From assembly GCA_963839365.1 (NCBI GenBank), contig CAWIUT010000001.1, positions 1,578,764 to 1,642,763 of the forward strand: a stretch of 64,000 nucleotides of DNA. The letters are read 5' to 3'. Positions 1 through 7,872 of this stretch are shown piece by piece; the first letter of the stretch is position 1; each line of letters opens with the position of its first letter. The notes below the pieces were generated by a model. It made no database searches and was not told where the DNA came from. It saw only the letters and a program-made list of their open reading frames with translations. The position numbers and the translations under genes were made by a program. This stretch comes from DASSKA01 sp963839365 (GTDB lineage Bacteria; Actinomycetota; Actinomycetes; Propionibacteriales; Nocardioidaceae).

Positions 1-193
1 GCAGCACGCCCGCGGTGAACAGCAGCGAGTCCCCGGGCAGGAAGAAGCCGACCAGCAGGCCGCACTCGGCGAAGATGATCGCCGCCGCGCCCCACAGCGC
101 GTAGCTACCGAAGTGGTTCAGCAGGTACTGCGGGTCCAGCCAGTTGATCCCCAGCAGCTCCGGGGGCAGGGCCGTGGGCAGCAGTTCGAGCAC
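1..193 (-). CDS. DedA family membrane protein (N-terminal part)
   Basis: Only the first 64 residues lie in the window; the gene runs off the left edge. The start is GTG at 193. The visible residues run LELLPTALPPELLG, a soluble stretch, then a hydrophobic segment beginning near WGAAAIIFAECGLLVGFF and the motif FLPGDSLLF. The glycine-rich F-x-P-G-D-S/T-L motif is characteristic of DedA/SNARE-associated membrane proteins, a family linked to undecaprenyl-phosphate or lipid flipping and envelope homeostasis. A TAGGGT -10 box lies 6 nt before the GTG, which supports this start. The family call is firm for this fragment, the substrate is unknown. Confidence 0.8.
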   Translation of the reverse strand, partial: MLELLPTALPPELLGINWLDPQYLLNHFGSYALWGAAAIIFAECGLLVGFFLPGDSLLFTAGVL

Positions 194-199
194 GTGCCG

Positions 200-205
200 A
201 CCCTA
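200..205 (-). promoter_or_regulatory. -10 box, leaderless promoter of the DedA gene
   Basis: TAGGGT on the minus strand ends 6 nt before the GTG at 193, so transcription would begin at or next to the start codon. No Shine-Dalgarno sequence is present. Confidence 0.5.
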
Positions 206-248
206 CTTGGCCCGGCTGAGCGGATCCTGAGCCGACCGCCGGCCCCAC

Positions 249-254
249 TAGCAT
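249..254 (+). promoter_or_regulatory. -10 box, leaderless promoter of the TrmH-type gene
   Basis: TAGCAT lies 6 nt before the GTG at 261. There is no purine-rich ribosome-binding site in front of the GTG. Confidence 0.5.
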
Positions 255-260
255 CGACCC

Positions 261-935
261 GTGCCCGACGCTGATTCCTCCCGCCGTGCGCCGTACGACC
301 CGATGCCGCACGGGCCGGTCGAGGTCGGCGTCGGCCCCTGGGAGGGACCGTGGCCGGAGGGGGAGCAGTACGACGAGCGGCTGCTCGCCGAGGGGGACCG
401 GCGCAACGTCGTGGACCGGTACCGCTACTGGTCCATGGAGGCGATCGTGGCCGACCTGGACCGCCACCGGCACGACTTCCACGTCGCGATCGAGAACTGG
501 CAGCACGACTTCAACATCGGCACGATCGTGCGCACCGCGAACGCGTTCCTGGCCGAGGAGGTGCACATCGTCGGCAACCGGCGGTGGAACCGCCGCGGCG
601 CCATGGTCACCGACCGCTACCAGCACATCCGGCACCACCGGACCGTGCCCGACCTGGCCGCGTCGCTGCACGAGCAGGGCGTGAGGCTGCTCGGCATCGA
701 CAACCTGCCCGGCTCCCAGCCGCTGGAGACCCTGGACCTGCCCCGTCGCTGCTGCCTGCTGTTCGGGCAGGAGGGACCGGGGCTGTCCGAGCAGGCGCGG
801 AAGGCCTGCGACGGCACGTTCTCCATCGCGCAGTTCGGCTCGACCCGCTCGATCAACGCCTCGGCGGCGGCGGCGATCGCGATGCACACCTGGGTGCGCC
901 AGCACGCCGACCTGTCTGCCCCCTGGCGCGGGTGA
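261..935 (+). CDS. TrmH/SpoU family RNA 2'-O-methyltransferase
   Basis: The 224-residue protein carries the three SPOUT (alpha/beta knot) motifs in order: NIGTIVRTANA near residues 85-95 (with the catalytic-type Asn and Arg), LFGQEGPGLS near 167-176, and SIAQFGSTRSINASAAAA near 188-204. The family methylates ribose 2'-OH groups in tRNA or rRNA using S-adenosylmethionine, usually as a dimer. The target nucleotide cannot be told from sequence. About 75 residues precede motif 1, which is longer than the minimal fold and may help bind RNA. The GTG start is favoured because a TAGCAT -10 box sits 6 nt upstream. The next gene, the aldolase, has its own ribosome-binding site 150 bases downstream. Confidence 0.88.
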   Translation: MPDADSSRRAPYDPMPHGPVEVGVGPWEGPWPEGEQYDERLLAEGDRRNVVDRYRYWSMEAIVADLDRHRHDFHVAIENWQHDFNIGTIVRTANAFLAEEVHIVGNRRWNRRGAMVTDRYQHIRHHRTVPDLAASLHEQGVRLLGIDNLPGSQPLETLDLPRRCCLLFGQEGPGLSEQARKACDGTFSIAQFGSTRSINASAAAAIAMHTWVRQHADLSAPWRG

Positions 936-1088
936 ACCGAAGGGGGCACGTCGCTGTGGCCGCTCACCGAGCCCGGGCGCTCGCCGCGGTGGCACCTCAA
1001 CCGTCCCCGGGGCGCCGCTAGGCTGACGTCGCAGGCCTCACCCCGACGCCCACCTGACGACGCCTCACCTGACGGAGGAGACGAGACG

Positions 1089-2123
1089 ATGCCCATCGCG
1101 ACGCCCGAGGTATACGCCGAGATGCTGGCCAAGGCCAAGCGCGAGTCCTTCGCCTACCCGGCCATCAACGTCAGCTCGTCCCAGACCCTGAACGCGGCCC
1201 TGAAGGGGTTCGCGGACGCCCAGAGCGACGGCATCATCCAGGTCTCGACCGGTGGCGCGGAGTACCTGTCCGGTCCGAGCGTGAAGGACATGGTCACCGG
1301 CTCGGTGGCGTTCGCGGCCTACGCCCACGAGGTCGCCAAGAAGTACCCGGTGCACGTGGCCCTGCACACCGACCACTGCCCGAAGGACAAGCTCGACGGG
1401 TTCGTCCGGCCGCTGCTCGACCTGTCCCTCGAGCGGGTCAAGGCCGGGCAGGACCCGCTGTTCGGGTCGCACATGTGGGACGGCTCCGCCGTGCCCGTCG
1501 CCGAGAACCTGCAGATCGCCCAGGAGCTGCTCGAGAAGGCGGCCGCGGCCAACATCGTGCTCGAGATCGAGGTCGGCGTCGTGGGCGGCGAGGAGGACGG
1601 CATCGTCGGCGAGATCAACGAGAAGCTGTACTCCACCCCCGAGGACGCGATGGCCACGGTCGACGCGCTCGGCACCGGTGAGAGGGGCGTGTACATGACC
1701 GCGCTCACCTTCGGCAACGTGCACGGCTCCTACAAGCCGGGCCACGTGAAGCTCCGCCCGGAGATCCTCAAGAACGCCCAGGACGCGGTGACCGAGAAGC
1801 TCGGCCTGCCCGAGGGGTCCAAGCCGTTCAACCTGGTCTTCCACGGTGGGTCCGGCTCGCTGCCGGAGGAGATCACCGCGGCCGTCGACTACGGCGTGGT
1901 GAAGATGAACGTCGACACCGACACGCAGTACGCCTTCACCCGCCAGGTCGCCGACCACATGCTCTCCCACTACGACGGCGTGCTCAAGATCGACGGTGAG
2001 GTCGGCGCCAAGAAGCTCTACGACCCGCGGGCGTGGGGCAAGGCCGCCGAGGCCGGCATGGCCGCCCGGGTGGTCACCGCGTGCGAGAACCTGCGCAGCG
2101 CGGGCACCTCTGTTTCGACCTGA
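1089..2123 (+). CDS. fba: Class II fructose-bisphosphate aldolase
   Basis: The 344-residue protein is a zinc-dependent class II aldolase that interconverts fructose 1,6-bisphosphate with dihydroxyacetone phosphate and glyceraldehyde 3-phosphate in cytoplasmic glycolysis and gluconeogenesis. It contains HTDHC at residues 93-97, which supplies the catalytic Asp and a metal-binding His. A later NLVFHGGSGS phosphate/metal-binding loop is followed by a KMNVDTDTQ segment. Length matches the long class IIA group typical of actinobacteria. A clear GGAGGAG ribosome-binding site (about 1074-1080) precedes the ATG. A DUF3151 gene follows 24 nt downstream, a common actinobacterial pairing. Confidence 0.96.
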   Translation: MPIATPEVYAEMLAKAKRESFAYPAINVSSSQTLNAALKGFADAQSDGIIQVSTGGAEYLSGPSVKDMVTGSVAFAAYAHEVAKKYPVHVALHTDHCPKDKLDGFVRPLLDLSLERVKAGQDPLFGSHMWDGSAVPVAENLQIAQELLEKAAAANIVLEIEVGVVGGEEDGIVGEINEKLYSTPEDAMATVDALGTGERGVYMTALTFGNVHGSYKPGHVKLRPEILKNAQDAVTEKLGLPEGSKPFNLVFHGGSGSLPEEITAAVDYGVVKMNVDTDTQYAFTRQVADHMLSHYDGVLKIDGEVGAKKLYDPRAWGKAAEAGMAARVVTACENLRSAGTSVST

Positions 2124-2135
2124 GCCGTCCGTGGG

Positions 2136-2141
2136 CACAAT
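2136..2141 (+). promoter_or_regulatory. -10-like box of the DUF3151 gene
   Basis: CACAAT lies 6 nt before the ATG at 2148, in the short gap after the aldolase gene. It fits the leaderless pattern seen at other genes here, although the first base departs from consensus. Confidence 0.35.
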
Positions 2142-2147
2142 GGCCGC

Positions 2148-2573
2148 ATGACCCACGAGGACCTGCTTGCCGGACCGCCGCCCACCCTGCTGCCGCGCGA
2201 TCCCGCGGCGAAAGCCCTCGTCGAGGGCACCGCTGCCGTGGACGTGGTGCGCGCCCACCCGGAGTCCCCGGTCGCCTGGGCCACGCTCGCCGAGCAGGCG
2301 CTCGACGGGCTCGAGCAGGGGCAGGGTGACGACGTGACCGCCTACGCCTACGCGCGGGTCGGCTACCACCGCAGCCTGGACCTGCTGCGCCGCAACGGCT
2401 GGAAGGGCTACGGGCCGGTGCCCTGGCAGCACGAACCGAACCGGGGCTTCCTGCGTGCACTCGCCGCGCTGACCCGCACCGCCCGCCTGATCGGGGAGAC
2501 CGAGGAGGCCCAGCGGTGCGAGGAGTTCCTGCGCGACTCCAGCCAGGAGGGGTACGACGCGCTGCTCGGCTGA
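2148..2573 (+). CDS. DUF3151 family protein
   Basis: This 141-residue soluble protein has no signal peptide or membrane segment. It matches the actinobacterial DUF3151 family as I know it: a repeat-like helical protein with segments such as AWATLAEQAL and YAYARVGYHRSLDLLRRNGW, and a conserved RGFLRAL stretch. The helices resemble short TPR-like repeats, which would suggest a protein-binding role, but no function is established. It lies 24 nt after the aldolase gene, so it may be partly co-transcribed with it while also having its own leaderless start. Confidence 0.8.
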   Translation: MTHEDLLAGPPPTLLPRDPAAKALVEGTAAVDVVRAHPESPVAWATLAEQALDGLEQGQGDDVTAYAYARVGYHRSLDLLRRNGWKGYGPVPWQHEPNRGFLRALAALTRTARLIGETEEAQRCEEFLRDSSQEGYDALLG

Positions 2574-2683
2574 TCCTTCTGCGCGGCTGGCACCGGCCGG
2601 GCCCTCGCCCCGTCGTGGCGCTGTTTGCGCCGCAGGGGGGCGGGTACCGCGGCGCCATGACCGAGCTACAGGAGCGCACCGCC

Positions 2684-2902
2684 ATGACTCAGAACGGAAA
2701 GCCGGAGGTCGAGACCGACTTCGACGAGATCAAGCGCGAAGCAGCCGACGAGGAGCAGGGCGAGCAAGGGACCCGCGCTGGGGACGCCTCTGACACGTCG
2801 CTTCCGGGCATGGACTACCGCACCCAGGAGTGGGGCCCGGCGGCCTCGGCGGAGGACTACGACCCCTTCGACGTCGATCCCGAGGATGTCGACGACAAGT
2901 AG
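2684..2902 (+). CDS. Small acidic hypothetical protein
   Basis: This is a 72-residue, strongly acidic protein. The N-terminal half is rich in Glu and Lys (VETDFDEIKREAADEE) and the C-terminal half ends in a run of Asp and Glu (EDYDPFDVDPEDVDDK). No domain is recognised, and it is probably intrinsically disordered. The ATG at 2684 was chosen because an AGGAG sits 9 nt upstream. An in-frame ATG at 2657 would add nine residues but lacks a ribosome-binding site. A strong hairpin follows downstream, so this looks like a monocistronic unit. Confidence 0.55.
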   Translation: MTQNGKPEVETDFDEIKREAADEEQGEQGTRAGDASDTSLPGMDYRTQEWGPAASAEDYDPFDVDPEDVDDK

Positions 2903-2966
2903 GCCGGCCAGCAGTACCCCCACGCGCACCCTGCGGCGGGGCCGGGCAGGCGCAGCGCCGGAAAGG

Positions 2967-3008
2967 CGGAGCGCCGGAATCGTCCCCTGCTGCGATTCCG
3001 GCGCTCCG
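2967..3008 (+). terminator. Perfect 16-bp hairpin, probable terminator
   Basis: Arms 2967-2982 and 2993-3008 are perfectly complementary over 16 bp with a 10-nt loop. There is no T-tract, which is common for actinobacterial terminators. It lies between the small acidic protein gene and the next plus-strand gene. Confidence 0.6.
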
Positions 3009-3069
3009 ACGTGAGTCCAGAATGACAAAGCCGGGGGCCGCATGGTTGGCCTATCCCTGTCAGTGACAC

Positions 3070-3075
3070 TATCCT
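3070..3075 (+). promoter_or_regulatory. -10 box of the LuxR-type regulator
   Basis: TATCCT lies 6 nt before the ATG at 3082, consistent with a leaderless transcript. Confidence 0.45.
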
Positions 3076-3081
3076 GCCACG

Positions 3082-4065
3082 ATGGTGCACCAGACGACCC
3101 CGGCGCTGGCAGTGCTCGGCATCGACGCCGCCGAGGAGCAGCTGTACCGGATGGCGCTGCGCAACCCGGGGGCCAGCCCCCCTTTGCTCGCCGAGAAGCT
3201 CGAACGGCCGACCGCTCAGGTGGTCGCCGCGCTGGCCAAGCTGGACTCGCTGGGACTGCTGCACCTCGGTGACGACGACCAGGTGCGCACCCTCTCGCCT
3301 GACCAGGCCGTCGAGCGGCTGATCGACACCGAGGCCCGTCGGCTCCAGGTGGTCGCGGAGCAGCTGGACTCGGTGCGGGCGACGTTGCCTTCGCTGATGG
3401 CCGAGCACTGGGCCGCCCAGACGCCTCGTGGCGCGCCGGTGACGGTGGAGACGGTCGAGGGCGGTGACGTGCCGACGATGATCCGCGGCCTGTCCGCCAG
3501 CTCGGAGGGCGACCTGCTGTGGCTGCGCCCTGACCAGTGGCGGTTCTCCTCCGGGGCGGAGGTCGACTCCTGGGTCAAGCGGCTGATGGCCTCCGGACGC
3601 CGGTCGCGGGCGATCTACCCCGCCCGGGTGTTCGAGGAGGCCCCGGACATGGTGCGCTCGCGGGCCCGAGCCGGCGAGCACGTGCGGGTGCTCGCCGAGG
3701 TGCCGTCCCGGTTGGCGATCCTCGGGACCAGCGCGGCTCTCGTCCCCGAGGTGTGGGGCAGGAACACCGGGCGGCGGCTGGTCGTCCGCCAGCCGGCGAT
3801 GATCGCCGTGCTCGCCCTGCTGTTCGAGAACCTGTGGGAGCGGGCGATGGCGATCCCGGGCCTGGAAGCGGACGGCGACCGCGCCAGCGACCGGCGGCTG
3901 CTGCTGGACCAGCTCGCGAACGGCGCCAAGGACGAGCAGATCGCCCGCGCTCTCGGACTCAGCCTCCGCACGGTGCGCCGGCGGGTGGCCGACATCCTCG
4001 CCGAGCTCGGGGTGAGCTCCCGGTTCCAGGCCGGGGTGGAGGCGGTACGCCGTGGCTGGCTCTGA
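3082..4065 (+). CDS. TrmB-like / LuxR-type HTH transcriptional regulator
   Basis: The 327-residue cytoplasmic protein has an N-terminal winged-helix segment (about residues 15-75, PPLLAEKLERPTAQVVAALA, then LDSLGLLH). A middle ligand-binding-like region resembles that of TrmB-type regulators. A C-terminal LuxR/GerE-type helix-turn-helix lies at about 265-325 (LLDQLANGAKDEQIARALGL, then SLRTVRRRVADILAELGVSS). This two-HTH architecture is common in actinobacteria, where such proteins respond to unknown small molecules. There is no receiver domain, so it is not a classical two-component regulator. Its target is unknown. It converges on the lipid kinase gene, with 20 bases between stops. Confidence 0.82.
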   Translation: MVHQTTPALAVLGIDAAEEQLYRMALRNPGASPPLLAEKLERPTAQVVAALAKLDSLGLLHLGDDDQVRTLSPDQAVERLIDTEARRLQVVAEQLDSVRATLPSLMAEHWAAQTPRGAPVTVETVEGGDVPTMIRGLSASSEGDLLWLRPDQWRFSSGAEVDSWVKRLMASGRRSRAIYPARVFEEAPDMVRSRARAGEHVRVLAEVPSRLAILGTSAALVPEVWGRNTGRRLVVRQPAMIAVLALLFENLWERAMAIPGLEADGDRASDRRLLLDQLANGAKDEQIARALGLSLRTVRRRVADILAELGVSSRFQAGVEAVRRGWL

Positions 4066-4085
4066 CCGGCCGGCTCAGCTGAGCG

Positions 4086-4964
4086 CTAGGGGAGGGACAG
4101 CGAGAACGCGGCGGGCTCGAGGTGCCAGGTCCGGTTGCGCTCCGGTCCGAACAGCTCGCCGTCGGCGACGCAGTAGAACCCTTGACCGGCGACCGTGACC
4201 GAGGAGCCGCGCACGTAGGTGACGTCGGTGCGCTCCGGGTGCCGGCCCTGACGCAGCTTGGCGGCGTACCCGATCCGCGCCGGCAGCCCGACCGCGTAGG
4301 ACACCATCACGTCCATCTTCCCGTCGCGCGGGTGCGCCTCCGGGGTGAGATCGGTGCCGCCGCCCACCTTGGCGCCGTTGCCGATCGCCACCTGCAGCAC
4401 CCGGCGGTCCAGGTCGGTGACCACCGCGCCGTCCACCTCGACGCGCAGCCGCACGAACGGCGGGTTCACCGCGGCGGTCATCGCGCCGACCAGGTAGCCG
4501 GCCTTGCCGAGCTTCTGCTTCCACCGCCCGGCGTTCCGGTTCGCCTCGGCGCCGACGCCGGCGTGCACGTTGTTGACCACGATCTCGCCGAGGCAGTCCA
4601 CGATCAGGTCCATCTCACGGGTCTTGCCGTCCAGCACCACCCTCGCCGCCTCCTCGGGGTCGAGCGGGATCCCCGCGCCGCGCGCGAAGTCGTTCCCGGT
4701 GCCCAGTGGCAGCAGCCCGAGCGGGGTCTCGCCGAGCTCGTGGCGCCGGTGCAGGGCGGCGACCACCGCGTGCAGCGTGCCGTCGCCGCCGGCGACCACG
4801 ACGCGGCGCCCGCCGCGCCGGTGCAGCACCCCGTCCAGCTCGCCCTGCGCGCCGGTGTGGGCGATCTCCACGTCCCCGCCGCTGCGCAGCACCGCGAGGG
4901 CGCGCTCGAGGTCCTCCTGGGTGCCGCCGGCCTCGGCGTTGGTGATCAGCAGCAGTGGTTCCAC
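4086..4964 (-). CDS. Diacylglycerol kinase family lipid kinase
   Basis: The 292-residue protein has the lipid/sphingosine kinase catalytic fold. GGDGT at residues 59-63 is the nucleotide-binding loop and PLGTGNDFARG at about 86-96 is the second conserved motif. The C-terminal half is the beta-sandwich substrate domain, ending with GQGFYCVADGELFG. Members phosphorylate diacylglycerol or related lipids at the inner membrane face and recycle lipids for phosphatidylinositol-type phospholipids. The GTG at 4964 is the first start after the upstream stop region; a TAGGGT -10 box lies 7 nt before it. The gene is divergent from purA. Confidence 0.88.
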   Translation of the reverse strand: MEPLLLITNAEAGGTQEDLERALAVLRSGGDVEIAHTGAQGELDGVLHRRGGRRVVVAGGDGTLHAVVAALHRRHELGETPLGLLPLGTGNDFARGAGIPLDPEEAARVVLDGKTREMDLIVDCLGEIVVNNVHAGVGAEANRNAGRWKQKLGKAGYLVGAMTAAVNPPFVRLRVEVDGAVVTDLDRRVLQVAIGNGAKVGGGTDLTPEAHPRDGKMDVMVSYAVGLPARIGYAAKLRQGRHPERTDVTYVRGSSVTVAGQGFYCVADGELFGPERNRTWHLEPAAFSLSLP

Positions 4965-4971
4965 GGGTCGG

Positions 4972-4977
4972 ACCCTA
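4972..4977 (-). promoter_or_regulatory. -10 box of the lipid kinase gene
   Basis: TAGGGT on the minus strand ends 7 nt before the GTG at 4964, so transcription would start at the start codon. Confidence 0.5.
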
Positions 4978-5126
4978 CATCGGCGCACGGTGGTGCCGGC
5001 ATCGCGCTTTGATAACGTGTGGCCGCAGGGCCCCGGTGCTGTTGCGCGCCGGGTTTTGTGTTGTGTGGGCGCGTGAGGCCCTGGCCCGGGGCGTGCCTGT
5101 CCGACCGCCACCGAGAGGGGTGCGTG

Positions 5127-6407
5127 ATGCCCGCAGTCGTGATCCTCGGCGCCCAGTGGGGTGACGAGGGCAAGGGCAAGGCGACCGACCAGCTCGGCGC
5201 CGGCATCGATTATTGCGTCCGCACTTCCGGAGGCAACAATGCCGGACACACGGTCGTGGTGGACGGCGAGAAGTTCGACACCCACCTGCTGCCCACCGGG
5301 GTGCTCACCCCCGGCTGCACGCCGGTGATCGCGAACGGCGTGGTCGTCGACCTCGCCGCCCTGTTCGAGGAGATCGACCGGTTCGCCTCCCGCGGAGTGG
5401 ACGTGTCCCGGTTGGTGGTCTCCGCCAACGCGCACCTGATTACGCCGTACCACACCGCGCTGGACAAGGTCACCGAGCGGTTCCTCGGCAAGAACATGAT
5501 CGGCACGACCGGCCGCGGCATCGGTCCGACGTACGCGGACAAGATCAGCCGCTCCGGGATCCGGGTCGCCGACCTGTTCGACGAGGGCATCCTGCGGCAG
5601 AAGGTGGAGGCCGCGCTCGACCTGAAGAACCAGATCCTGGTCAAGGTCTACAACCGGCGCGCCATCGAGCCCGACCAGGTGGTCGAGGAGCTGCTGTCCT
5701 ACGCCGACCGGCTGCGCCCGATGGTCGCCGACACCAGCCTGCTGCTGAACCGGGCCCTCGACGACGGCAGGACCGTGCTGTTCGAGGGCGCGCAGGCCAC
5801 CATGCTCGACGTGGACCACGGCACGTACCCGTTCGTCACCTCGTCCTCGCCGGTCGCCGGCGGGGTGTGCACCGGCGCGGGCATCGGGCCGAACCGGATC
5901 GACCGGGTCATCGGCGTGGTCAAGGCCTACACCACCCGGGTCGGCTCCGGCCCGTTCCCCACCGAGCTGCTCGACGAGGACGGGGAGCGGCTGCGCACCA
6001 TCGGGGGCGAGTTCGGGGTCACCACCGGCCGGCCGCGGCGGTGCGGGTGGTACGACGCGGTGGTGGCCCGCTACGCGGCCCGGGTGAACGGACTGACCGA
6101 GTTCTGCCTGACCAAGCTCGACGTGCTCGGCGAGTGGGAGAGGATCCCGGTGTGCGTCGGCTACGAGGTCGACGGCGTGCGGCAGGACGAGATGCCGATG
6201 ACCCAGTCGGAGTTCCACCACGCCAAGCCGGTCTATGAGTTCCTCGACGGGTGGAAGGAGGACATCTCCGGCTGCCGCACCTTCGACGAACTGCCCACCA
6301 ACGCACGGCGCTACGTGCGTGCGCTGGAGGAGATGTCCGGCGCCCCGTTCTGGGCGATCGGGGTCGGCCCGGGCCGGGAGCAGACCGTCGTGCTCCGGGA
6401 GGGCTGA
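5127..6407 (+). CDS. purA: Adenylosuccinate synthetase
   Basis: The 426-residue enzyme uses GTP to join IMP and aspartate into adenylosuccinate, the first committed step to AMP. The GDEGKGK P-loop lies at residues 12-18, followed by the IMP-binding SGGNNAGHTVV segment. GTTGRGIGPTYADK and the late QAT..D..HGTYPFVTSSSP region are also intact. Length is normal for the family. ATG at 5127 was selected because the protein begins exactly at the conserved MPAVVILGAQWG start and a GAGAGGGG ribosome-binding site lies just upstream; in-frame sequence before it is not conserved. The gene is followed 63 bases later by purD, probably in one transcript. Confidence 0.97.
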   Translation: MPAVVILGAQWGDEGKGKATDQLGAGIDYCVRTSGGNNAGHTVVVDGEKFDTHLLPTGVLTPGCTPVIANGVVVDLAALFEEIDRFASRGVDVSRLVVSANAHLITPYHTALDKVTERFLGKNMIGTTGRGIGPTYADKISRSGIRVADLFDEGILRQKVEAALDLKNQILVKVYNRRAIEPDQVVEELLSYADRLRPMVADTSLLLNRALDDGRTVLFEGAQATMLDVDHGTYPFVTSSSPVAGGVCTGAGIGPNRIDRVIGVVKAYTTRVGSGPFPTELLDEDGERLRTIGGEFGVTTGRPRRCGWYDAVVARYAARVNGLTEFCLTKLDVLGEWERIPVCVGYEVDGVRQDEMPMTQSEFHHAKPVYEFLDGWKEDISGCRTFDELPTNARRYVRALEEMSGAPFWAIGVGPGREQTVVLREG

Positions 6408-6470
6408 GGACCCGCCGATGACCCACCCCAGCACGCTGCCCGCTCCGCTCCCGCCGCGCCGGGGGGACCG

Positions 6471-7742
6471 ATGAAGGTCCTCGTCCTGGGAAGCGGGGGC
6501 CGTGAGCATGCGCTCGCCCTGGCCCTGGCCCGCGACCCGGAGGTGTCCGAGGTGCACGCCGCGCCCGGCAACCCGGGCATCGCCGAGGTCGCCACCGTGC
6601 ACGGGGGCGCCACCGGGGTCGATATCGGGGACGGAGAGGCGGTCGCCGACCTCGCAGCCGGGCTCGGCGTGGACCTGGTGGTGGTCGGGCCGGAGGCGCC
6701 GCTGGTGGCCGGGGTGGCCGACGCGGTGCGTGCCAAGGGCCTGCGCTGCTTCGGTCCGTCGAAGGAGGCGGCCCGGCTGGAGGCGTCCAAGGCGTTCGCC
6801 AAGCAGGTGATGGCCGACGCCGGCGTGCCCACCGCCCGGGCGCTGGTGTGCGGCACCGCCGAGGAGGTGGCCGCCGCCCTCGACGCGCTCGGCGCCCCTT
6901 ACGTGGTCAAGGCGGACGGGCTGGCCGCCGGCAAGGGCGTGGTGGTCACCTCCGACCGCGACGAGGCGCTGGCGCACGCGGCCGCCTGTGACCGGGTGGT
7001 GGTCGAGGAGTACCTCGACGGCCCCGAGGTCTCGCTCTTCGCGCTCACCGACGGCCGCACCGTCGTACCCCTCCTGCCCGCCCAGGACTTCAAGCGGGTC
7101 GGCGACGGCGACGCCGGGCCGAACACCGGCGGCATGGGCGCCTACGCGCCGCTGCCCTGGGCGCCCGAGGACCTGGTCGGCGAGGTGCTGGAGCGGGTGC
7201 TGCAGCCGACGGTCGCGGAGATGGGTCGCCGCGGCACGCCGTTCGCCGGACTGCTCTACGCCGGGCTGGCGCTGACCGCCAACGGCCTGCGGGTCGTGGA
7301 GTTCAACGCCCGGTTCGGCGACCCGGAGACCCAGCCGCTGCTCGCGCTGCTGGCCACCCCGCTCGGCGGGCTGCTCGCGGCCGCGGCGGAGGGCCGGCTG
7401 CACGAGACGGAGCCGCCGCGGTGGCATGACGGCGCCGCAGTGGCGGTGGTGCTGTCCGCCGCCGGCTACCCCGGCACCCCGCGCAAGGGCGACCTGGTCG
7501 AGGGGGTGTCCGCCGCCGGGCGGCTCGACGGGGTGAGCGTGCTGCAGGCCGGCACCGCCCTGGACGAGGACGGGCGGCTGCGCACCGCGGGCGGCCGGGT
7601 GCTCGCGGTGACCGCCACCGGCGCGAGCGTCGCCGAGGCCCGCGACCGCGCCTACCAGGGGGTCGGGTGCATCCGGATCGAGGGCGCCCACCACCGCACC
7701 GACATCGCCGCCGGAGTGGGTGCCGAGGAGCGAACGAAGTGA
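6471..7742 (+). CDS. purD: Phosphoribosylamine-glycine ligase (GAR synthetase)
   Basis: The 423-residue ATP-grasp enzyme makes glycinamide ribonucleotide, the second step of de novo purine synthesis. It starts with the GAR-synthetase N-domain motif KVLVLGSGGREHAL. It then has the ATP-grasp core with YVVKADGLAAGKGVVV and the metal/ATP region LLYAGLALTANGLRVVEFNARFGDPE. The C-domain is complete, ending in a stretch resembling YQGVGCIRIEGAHHRTDIA. Length is standard. The ATG follows a G-rich tract (GGGGGGA). It lies between purA and purB on the same strand. Confidence 0.97.
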   Translation: MKVLVLGSGGREHALALALARDPEVSEVHAAPGNPGIAEVATVHGGATGVDIGDGEAVADLAAGLGVDLVVVGPEAPLVAGVADAVRAKGLRCFGPSKEAARLEASKAFAKQVMADAGVPTARALVCGTAEEVAAALDALGAPYVVKADGLAAGKGVVVTSDRDEALAHAAACDRVVVEEYLDGPEVSLFALTDGRTVVPLLPAQDFKRVGDGDAGPNTGGMGAYAPLPWAPEDLVGEVLERVLQPTVAEMGRRGTPFAGLLYAGLALTANGLRVVEFNARFGDPETQPLLALLATPLGGLLAAAAEGRLHETEPPRWHDGAAVAVVLSAAGYPGTPRKGDLVEGVSAAGRLDGVSVLQAGTALDEDGRLRTAGGRVLAVTATGASVAEARDRAYQGVGCIRIEGAHHRTDIAAGVGAEERTK

Positions 7743-7765
7743 TGCGGTGCGCGGGCAGCGTCGTC

Positions 7766-7839
7766 GCACATGCGACGTCGTGGCCCCTGAATGGGGTGTC
7801 GGAGGGGCCACCTCGATGCACGTGCGACCTTGTGGCCCC
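7766..7839 (+). repeat. Direct 22-bp repeat and hairpin between purD and purB
   Basis: Two 22-bp copies, 7766-7787 and 7818-7839, match at 19 of 22 positions (core GCGAC then TGTGGCCCC or CGTGGCCCC). Within the same stretch, GTGGCCCCT at 7780-7788 is perfectly inverted at 7803-7811. CGTCGC-ACAT-GCGACG also forms a small palindrome at 7763-7778. The block fills the 130-base gap before purB and may be an operator, an attenuator or a decayed repeat element. Confidence 0.6.
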
Positions 7840-7872
7840 GGCCCCGAGCCAGTTCGAGCCAGGAGCGAAGCC

